The notes under the pieces are model-generated. The model was given only the letters and a program-made list of their open reading frames with translations, had not been told where the DNA came from and did no database searches. The translations under genes and the position numbers were made by a program. From an uncultured Collinsella sp. (GTDB taxonomy: Bacteria > Actinomycetota > Coriobacteriia > Coriobacteriales > Coriobacteriaceae), in assembly GCA_900752475.1 (NCBI GenBank), contig CAADVJ010000201.1:1-10341 (forward strand): a DNA stretch of 10,341 nt, in the 5' to 3' direction. Below, piece after piece: positions 5,386 to 10,341 of this stretch. Numbering within the stretch: the stretch's first letter is position 1; each line of letters starts with the position of its first letter.

Positions 5386-7686
5386 CTACTTGATCTTGGT
5401 CGTACCCGGTGCCAGGTTGGGGTCGGTTTCGTTGGCCTCGGTCTGGAAGTGCTTGGTGTAGACGTTCTTGCCGTCGCGGAACATCTCGTAATACTGCATC
5501 TTGGCGTAATCCTCGCGCGCCTTGGTTGCGGCTGCGGCATCGGCGTCGTCACCGGTGACGTTGGAGGAAAGCGCCCAGCGCAGGCTGGCGTCCTCGTAGC
5601 CCACCGAGTTGATGGCGGGCAGCGACTCGCGCAGCGTCATGTGCGCCTTCTGATAGTCGGTCAGCGGTGCGCCGATCAGCTGCATCAGCTGGGTGGACAG
5701 ATAGTTGGTGGACAGGTCGTCGACCTCGCTCGTCTGGTCGCAGCCGGCAACGTCGTAGTTGGCCCAGATGATGTAGTCGGTCTGCCACAGACGCTCCTGA
5801 TGCGTAGCATCGTCCTCGTCGGTAAACCACTTGTCGTTGAACTTGGATGGGAAGAACGGCTGGTGATCGCCCCAGAACACCACGACTACCTTGCGGTCGA
5901 GCTTGCTCAAGGCGTTGAGGAAGTAGCGCAGCGCCTGGTCGGACTGCTCGATGCACGAGACGTACTCGTCGACATCGGAGAGCGTGCCGTCCTCGATGGT
6001 CTTGGCGTCCAGATCGGTCGTGTCGATGTTGAGGTGCATCTGCTTGTCGACCGGCAGCAGGCCCGTGTCGTAGCCCGAGTGGTTCTGCATGGTTACATCG
6101 AAGATAAACTGCGGATCGGCGTTCTGGTCGAGCAGCTCAAGAATCTTGTCGTAGGTAGCCTGGTCGGTCACCATACCGCGCAGGGTGTCGGCTCCCTGGA
6201 AATCGTTGATGGACATGAACTGGTCAAAGCCAAAGTCCTTGTAGACGTTCTCGCGGTTCCAATTGGTCGCGTGGTTGGGGTGCAAGGCCGTGGTGGAATA
6301 TCCGAGCGATTTGAACTGCTCTGCCAGGTTCCCGGTCGTTTCCATGTTGTAGATGGTGTAGGGGTACACGCCCGAGCCCAGGTTGGCCATGGAGTTGCCG
6401 GTCATAAACTCAAACTCGGTATTGGCCGTGCCGCCGCCGTAGGCGCTCACGTAGAGCTTGCCGCGGCTGAGGCAGTTGGACAGGTTCTTAACGTACTGCG
6501 GACCCTCGTAGCCGGCGCGCATGTTCTGGTAGATCGACAGATCCGAGAAGGTCTCGTTCATGATGGCGATGACCGTGGGCTTCTCGCTGTCGAACTGCTC
6601 CTTTGCGGCGGTGCGCTCGTCGCTCTTGGCCGCGTCGGACTTGTCGTAGGCCTTGGCGTACTTTTTGAGCGTGGCCTTGGCATCGTCGACGGAGTAGTCG
6701 GCGGGTTTGGGCGGCTTGATGGACTGCGCCGCGCTAATGAAAGCGGGCAGGTAGCCCTCGCGCCAGTAGCTCTCGAGCGGGCGCCAGGTGTAGACGGTGA
6801 TGCCGAGGGTGTTGTAGTAGTCGATGAGCGTGACGTGTGCGGTCACGCCGCCCAGGCACAGCACGGCGACGAGCAGGTTGGTGAGCAGCATGCGCTTGGC
6901 GTTGGCGGCGCCCTTCTGACGGTGCGGTGCCACCAGGCCGGCGTACTCGCACAGCAGCATGGCGATGGCGGTAAAGCCCATGGACAGCACGCAGAACAGC
7001 GAGATGGAGAAGGTGTAGCCGGTGCCGGCGACCGCGGCGGCGGTGGAGATGGCCGAAAGGTCGCCCGGCTGGATGGGCATGGACTTAAACGTGATAACGA
7101 AGAACTCGGCAATGCCCAGGATAAAGAGGGCAAAGGCCAGGACCGCGGGGGCTGCGCCGTGGCGCTGGAATAGGAAGAACAAGCCGACCATGAGCGTGGT
7201 GATGATGGCCCACTCGAGCAGGATGCACAGGGGGTAGACCCAGGTAAAGTCGTGGTTGGACGATACCTCCATGCCCAGCAGCGCAAAGACGCCGGCGAGC
7301 AGCAGGCACAGGACGGCGGCGACGAGCGGTTTGCCCACAAAGGCGCCGCGCAGGCGGGCGAGCTTGCCGGTGGGGGCGGGGGCGTCGGGCGCGGCGAACG
7401 CAAAGACGCGCGGGGCGATGCGGTCGCGTGCGATGCTGGCCCAAGCGCAGCCGGTGAGGATGGCGTTGGTCAGGATGAGCATCACAAAGGCGAGCGGCTC
7501 GTTTTGAGCGACGAGGCCCACGGCGCCCCAAATAGTCAAAAAGACCTGGAACAGGCCGAAGGCGACGCTCCACCCAAGAGCGCTTTTGGCAACGGTGCCC
7601 GACTGAGCGCGAATGGCCTTGGCCTCGCGCAAGACAAGGTAGACGGTCGCCGCAAGACCGACGAGCGAGATGGCGGCAGCGAACAT
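5386..7686 (-). CDS. LTA-synthase-family membrane sulfatase (glycerol-phosphate transferase-like)
   Basis: 766 aa: an N-terminal membrane region of about eight helices (residues ~2-286), then an extracellular sulfatase-fold domain (~365-660) and a polar tail. Residues expected of LtaS enzymes are visible: metal ligand Glu378 in IMNETFSDL, nucleophile Thr420 in YGGGTANTEF, WNR (476-478), His536 in MQNHSGY, and Asp607-His608 in FWGDHQPFF. The loop KSMPIQPGDL between helices matches the family. The basic loops after helices 1, 3, 5 and 7 fit an N-out topology that puts the catalytic domain outside the membrane. Family members polymerise or transfer glycerol-phosphate from phosphatidylglycerol onto lipoteichoic acid or envelope glycans; the acceptor here is unknown. 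Eight helices instead of the five of staphylococcal LtaS make this a diverged subfamily. Start: the GTG at 7701 overlaps the ribosome site that serves ATG 7686, so the ATG is chosen. The gene diverges from the nitroreductase and converges on the flavodoxin gene. Confidence 0.9.
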   Translation of the reverse strand: MFAAAISLVGLAATVYLVLREAKAIRAQSGTVAKSALGWSVAFGLFQVFLTIWGAVGLVAQNEPLAFVMLILTNAILTGCAWASIARDRIAPRVFAFAAPDAPAPTGKLARLRGAFVGKPLVAAVLCLLLAGVFALLGMEVSSNHDFTWVYPLCILLEWAIITTLMVGLFFLFQRHGAAPAVLAFALFILGIAEFFVITFKSMPIQPGDLSAISTAAAVAGTGYTFSISLFCVLSMGFTAIAMLLCEYAGLVAPHRQKGAANAKRMLLTNLLVAVLCLGGVTAHVTLIDYYNTLGITVYTWRPLESYWREGYLPAFISAAQSIKPPKPADYSVDDAKATLKKYAKAYDKSDAAKSDERTAAKEQFDSEKPTVIAIMNETFSDLSIYQNMRAGYEGPQYVKNLSNCLSRGKLYVSAYGGGTANTEFEFMTGNSMANLGSGVYPYTIYNMETTGNLAEQFKSLGYSTTALHPNHATNWNRENVYKDFGFDQFMSINDFQGADTLRGMVTDQATYDKILELLDQNADPQFIFDVTMQNHSGYDTGLLPVDKQMHLNIDTTDLDAKTIEDGTLSDVDEYVSCIEQSDQALRYFLNALSKLDRKVVVVFWGDHQPFFPSKFNDKWFTDEDDATHQERLWQTDYIIWANYDVAGCDQTSEVDDLSTNYLSTQLMQLIGAPLTDYQKAHMTLRESLPAINSVGYEDASLRWALSSNVTGDDADAAAATKAREDYAKMQYYEMFRDGKNVYTKHFQTEANETDPNLAPGTTKIK

Positions 7687-7693
7687 GCTGAGA

Positions 7694-7699
7694 CTCCTC
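7694..7699 (-). promoter_or_regulatory. Shine-Dalgarno that decides the sulfatase start
   Basis: GAGGAG on the minus strand lies seven bases before the ATG at 7686. Because it overlaps the first codons of a frame opened at GTG 7701, that longer start is unlikely. Confidence 0.75.
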
Positions 7700-7899
7700 A
7701 CAAACTAAAACGTACGAAAGCGGGGGTTTACCCGATTGTTACCAAGATATGCGCTGCAATTGGTGTCTGCGCACAACAACCAGCCATATTAACGCGCACG
7801 TGTGGCGGTGTGGCGCAATGTAGTGGCGACCTGCGCGATAATGGACGGGAATTACACGGAAACGTAAAGGCTTCTTAAAGAATTAGCGAGGATGAGGCG

Positions 7900-8748
7900 A
7901 TGAACGAGCAGGTTTGCACCAAGGCTGTGGATACGAACGGTTATCCGGTCGAGACGACGGGCAATGCGGTGCTGGACACGTTGGAGCACCGTTCCTCCAC
8001 GCGTGCCTTTGCGCGTGATGACGACGACCGCCCCGTGGCGGTGACCGACGAGCAGCGGGCGGCGATTCTGCATGCGGCGAGCCGTGCGCCGTCGGCAGGC
8101 GCCATGATGATGTATTCCATCGTAAGCATTCGCGAGCAGGCTACGCTGGACCGCCTCGCCGACCTGTGCGATCACCAGCCCATGATCGCCAAGGCGCCCT
8201 GGGCACTAATATTTGTGGTCGATTATGCCAAGTGGATCGATCTGTTTGAGCACGTGGGCTGCTTTGAGCCCGAGTTTGTCGAGCGTACGGGCAAGGCGCC
8301 CCGCCGCGCGCCGGGTTTGGGCGACTTTGCCATCGCGGCCCAGGACGCCGTGATCGCTGCGCAAAACGCCGTGGTTGCCGCCGGGGCCCTGGGGCTGGGG
8401 AGCTGCTACATCGGTGATATCGTCGAGAACGCCGAGGAAGTTGCCGAGCTGCTCGATCTGCCGCCCTATACCATGCCGCTGTCGATGCTCATCATCGGCA
8501 CGCCCCGTAAGGAGCGTCCGGCCATTGCGCATCCCGTGTTGAACCTGGTGCACGAGGAGCGCTACTGCCGCGCCGATGCCGCGACCATGGACGCGCAGGT
8601 GGCCGAGATGGACGCGATGTTCCGTCCGCATGCCCGCGAGGTGGGGGAGCGCGTCGTGGACATCTATACCCGCAAGCACACCAGTCCCTTTATGGCCGAG
8701 ATGAGCCGCTCCATGGAGTGGTGGTTCAAAAATTGGCTCGGAAAATGA
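7900..8748 (+). CDS. Nitroreductase-family FMN-dependent oxidoreductase
   Basis: 282 aa. Visible family motifs: HRSSTRAF (30-37), whose Arg-x-Ser set contacts the FMN phosphate; ASRAPSAGAMMMYSIV (60-75), the second FMN contact region; and AAGALGLGSCYIGDI (160-174), the Gly-rich segment near the flavin, followed by LDLPPY and SMLIIGTPRKE, the usual late strand. Such enzymes are cytosolic homodimers that pass electrons from NAD(P)H through FMN to nitroaromatics, quinones or other acceptors; the natural substrate is not evident. A ~60-residue C-terminal extension (from about 222) rich in Met, Arg and Trp goes beyond the minimal fold and resembles larger single-domain members. Start: GAGGA at 7888-7892 is seven bases before ATG 7900. 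A lone GATAAT (7837-7842) could be a -10 element, but no -35 matches it. Immediately after the stop comes a 31-bp palindrome. Confidence 0.9.
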   Translation: MNEQVCTKAVDTNGYPVETTGNAVLDTLEHRSSTRAFARDDDDRPVAVTDEQRAAILHAASRAPSAGAMMMYSIVSIREQATLDRLADLCDHQPMIAKAPWALIFVVDYAKWIDLFEHVGCFEPEFVERTGKAPRRAPGLGDFAIAAQDAVIAAQNAVVAAGALGLGSCYIGDIVENAEEVAELLDLPPYTMPLSMLIIGTPRKERPAIAHPVLNLVHEERYCRADAATMDAQVAEMDAMFRPHAREVGERVVDIYTRKHTSPFMAEMSRSMEWWFKNWLGK

Positions 8749-8751
8749 CGG

Positions 8752-8782
8752 ATGTGACAAAGGGACCGTCCCTTTGTCACAT
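8752..8782. repeat. 31-bp palindrome directly after the nitroreductase stop
   Basis: ATGTGACAAAGGGAC (8752-8766), one central base, then its exact reverse complement (8768-8782). One G-T and one G-C pair can extend it outward. As RNA it would fold into a stem of about 13 bp with a tight loop. It begins three bases after the stop codon, so it may protect or end the transcript, but neither strand has a T-run, so it is not a classic intrinsic terminator. The sequence resembles a dispersed intergenic repeat more than a gene-specific signal. Confidence 0.75.
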
Positions 8783-8866
8783 TCCATATCGCCGCGGTGG
8801 CCTAAAGGCCGTATAAATGTTTATCTAGCTGGGAAAACAGTGCCATTCAAACATGGGCCGATTATC

Positions 8867-8872
8867 TATAAT
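8867..8872 (+). promoter_or_regulatory. Candidate -10 element for the potassium transporter gene
   Basis: A perfect TATAAT 35 bases before the ATG at 8908, in an AT-rich stretch. The best upstream partner is TTCAAA (8846-8851, four of six) at a short 15-bp spacing, so the -35 is weak. Predicted leader is about 29 nt and includes the ribosome site GGAGG (8893-8897). Confidence 0.45.
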
Positions 8873-8907
8873 CCCTTCGAACATTAAAGTTGGGAGGAAA
8901 CCGGCTT

Positions 8908-10341
8908 ATGGAACAAAAGGCCAAGGAGGCAGCCTCGCACGCTGCGATTCCTGTGAGCATCTCGGCGATGCTCGTCACGCTGGGCGTGGTGTATGGCGAT
9001 ATCGGCACCAGCCCCATGTATGTAACCAAGGCACTCGTTGCCGGCAACGGCGGCATCGGAAGCGTCACGGAGGAGTTCGTGCTCGGCGCGCTCTCCCTTG
9101 TCGTGTGGACGGTCACGCTGCTGACGACCGTCAAGTACGTGCTGATCTCGCTGCGCGCCGACAACCACGGCGAGGGCGGTATCTTTGCTCTGTACAGCCT
9201 GGTCAAGCGTTGCGGCAAGTGGCTCATCATCCCCGCCATGCTGGGCGGCGCCGCATTGCTCGCTGACGGCATCCTGACGCCCGCCGTTACCGTTACCACG
9301 GCCATCGAGGGCCTGCGCACCATCCCGGCGGTCCATGCCGTGTTGGGTGACGATCAGGGCCGCGTCGTGGCCATCACGCTTGCCATCATCATCGCGCTCT
9401 TCTTGGTACAACGTATCGGTACGGCCAAGATCGGTCACGCTTTTGGCCCCATCATGACGCTGTGGTTCCTGTTCTTGGGCGGCACGGGTCTGTTCTTTGT
9501 CTTCCAGTACCCCGCGGTGCTGCTGTGCCTCAACCCGCTGCGTGGCATCGGCTTTTTGTTGAGCCCCAACAACCACGCGGGCATCATGATTCTGGGCAGC
9601 TGCTTCCTTGCCACCACCGGTGCCGAGGCGCTCTATTCCGACATGGGCCACGTGGGCCGCGGCAACATCTACGCTACCTGGCCGTTCGTTAAGTGCTGCC
9701 TGCTGCTTTCCTATATGGGCCAGGGCGCTTGGCTTATCAACAACGCCGCCAACCCCGAGCTCATGGGTATCGCCGACCTCAACCCCTTCTACCAGATGCT
9801 CACCCCGGGCCTGCGTCCCTTTGCCGTCGGCCTTTCCACCGTCGCGGCCATCATTGCCTCGCAGGCGCTCATCACCGGCGCATTCTCGCTGGTGTCCGAG
9901 GCCAGCCGCCTGGACCTTATGCCGCACATGCAGGTTTTCTACCCTGCTGAGACCAAAGGCCAGCTTTATATTCCCATGGTCAACAACGTCATGCTCGTGG
10001 GCTGCGTCATCGTGGTGCTGCTGTTCCAGAACTCGGCGCATATGGAAGCCGCCTACGGCCTTGCCATTACGCTGACTATGATGTGCACCACGATGCTGCT
10101 CTTCTTCTACCTGCACGAGGAGCGCAAACTCAAGGTTGCTCCGTGGATCTTCGCGGCCTTCTTCCTTTTGCTCGAAGGCTTCTTCTTCGTGAGTTCGCTC
10201 ACCAAGTTCTTCCACGGCGGCTACTTCACCATCCTTATGGCCATGCTCATCATGGGCATTATGGTGTGCTGGTACAACGGCACGGCGGGCGAGCAGCGCC
10301 AGTTTACGCTGCTGCCGCGGCGCAGCTACCTGCCGCAGCTC
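8908..10341 (+). CDS. kup: KUP-family potassium uptake transporter (partial, runs off right edge)
   Basis: The frame is open for 478 codons to the window end. The family signature GVVYGDIGTSPMY (26-38, Asp31) opens the first membrane helix. It is followed by ADNHGEGGIFALY (84-96), LLADGILTPAVTV (117-129), GAEALYSDMGHVGRGN (238-253), NNAANPE (278-284), and QALITGAFSLVSEA (319-332), all hallmark blocks of KUP/HAK/KT transporters. Conserved acidic residues in helices include Asp31, Asp120 and Glu240. About eleven to twelve helices are present, and only part of the usual C-terminal cytosolic domain is missing. The protein imports K+ through the cytoplasmic membrane, in the known family by proton symport. 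GGAGG (8893-8897) ten bases before ATG 8908 supports the start. A separate -10 candidate and the palindrome after the nitroreductase suggest it is transcribed on its own. I see no c-di-AMP riboswitch in the leader. Confidence 0.95.
   Translation, partial: MEQKAKEAASHAAIPVSISAMLVTLGVVYGDIGTSPMYVTKALVAGNGGIGSVTEEFVLGALSLVVWTVTLLTTVKYVLISLRADNHGEGGIFALYSLVKRCGKWLIIPAMLGGAALLADGILTPAVTVTTAIEGLRTIPAVHAVLGDDQGRVVAITLAIIIALFLVQRIGTAKIGHAFGPIMTLWFLFLGGTGLFFVFQYPAVLLCLNPLRGIGFLLSPNNHAGIMILGSCFLATTGAEALYSDMGHVGRGNIYATWPFVKCCLLLSYMGQGAWLINNAANPELMGIADLNPFYQMLTPGLRPFAVGLSTVAAIIASQALITGAFSLVSEASRLDLMPHMQVFYPAETKGQLYIPMVNNVMLVGCVIVVLLFQNSAHMEAAYGLAITLTMMCTTMLLFFYLHEERKLKVAPWIFAAFFLLLEGFFFVSSLTKFFHGGYFTILMAMLIMGIMVCWYNGTAGEQRQFTLLPRRSYLPQL

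Noticed and set aside
5449..7173. 574-codon plus-strand open frame
   Set aside because: Antisense shadow of the sulfatase gene; Val/Gly/Leu-rich with no recognisable domain.
8749..8907. c-di-AMP (ydaO-type) riboswitch upstream of the potassium transporter
   Set aside because: Such switches often precede potassium transporter genes, but this 159-base gap is mostly a simple palindrome and promoter and shows none of the conserved ydaO core that I could recognise.
8884..10215. 443-codon minus-strand open frame
   Set aside because: Antisense to the potassium transporter, whose family motifs are unmistakable on the plus strand.

Overview
The window is GC-rich, densely coding bacterial DNA (the intergenic gaps are visibly more AT-rich). 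Its mix of genes (a heterodimeric drug/lipid-type ABC exporter, an LTA-synthase-family sulfatase with many membrane segments, a stand-alone flavodoxin, a nitroreductase and a KUP potassium transporter) and its codon bias toward C/G-ending codons suggest a Gram-positive, high-GC gut anaerobe. Coriobacteriia, perhaps a Collinsella relative, is my best guess. That placement is inference from gene style; no rRNA or marker gene is present.

Layout: (1) 1-155, minus strand: the first 51 codons of a secreted protein that runs off the left edge. (2) 371-4084, plus strand: two abutting ABC half-transporters, almost certainly one asymmetric heterodimeric exporter. The first subunit carries a degenerate Walker B and H-loop, and the second a degenerate signature motif, so the dimer should have one working and one dead ATP site. 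(3) 4212-4763, plus: a small flavodoxin-fold protein with its own candidate promoter and a strong intrinsic terminator (4806-4833). (4) 4764-5385: about 620 bases without a credible gene but full of structure. It holds a hairpin at 4869-4891, a three-copy tandem array of a 62-bp palindromic unit at 4946-5131, a minus-strand terminator at 5156-5179, and a 131-bp element at 5236-5366 bounded by 31-bp inverted repeats and built around a nested hairpin. (5) 5386-7686, minus: an LTA-synthase-family membrane sulfatase, convergent with the flavodoxin gene. (6) 7900-8748, plus: a nitroreductase-family flavoprotein diverging from the sulfatase gene, followed one base pair or so after its stop by a near-perfect 31-bp palindrome (8752-8782). 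(7) 8908-10341, plus: the first 478 codons of a KUP-family potassium transporter, cut by the right edge.

Apart from the ABC pair, the genes look like independent transcription units with their own leaders, not one pathway. The window is mainly envelope and transport housekeeping plus two flavoproteins. The least ordinary material is the non-coding repeat-rich junction at 4834-5385 and the palindrome at 8752-8782. I see no RNA gene, CRISPR array, transposase or phage gene.
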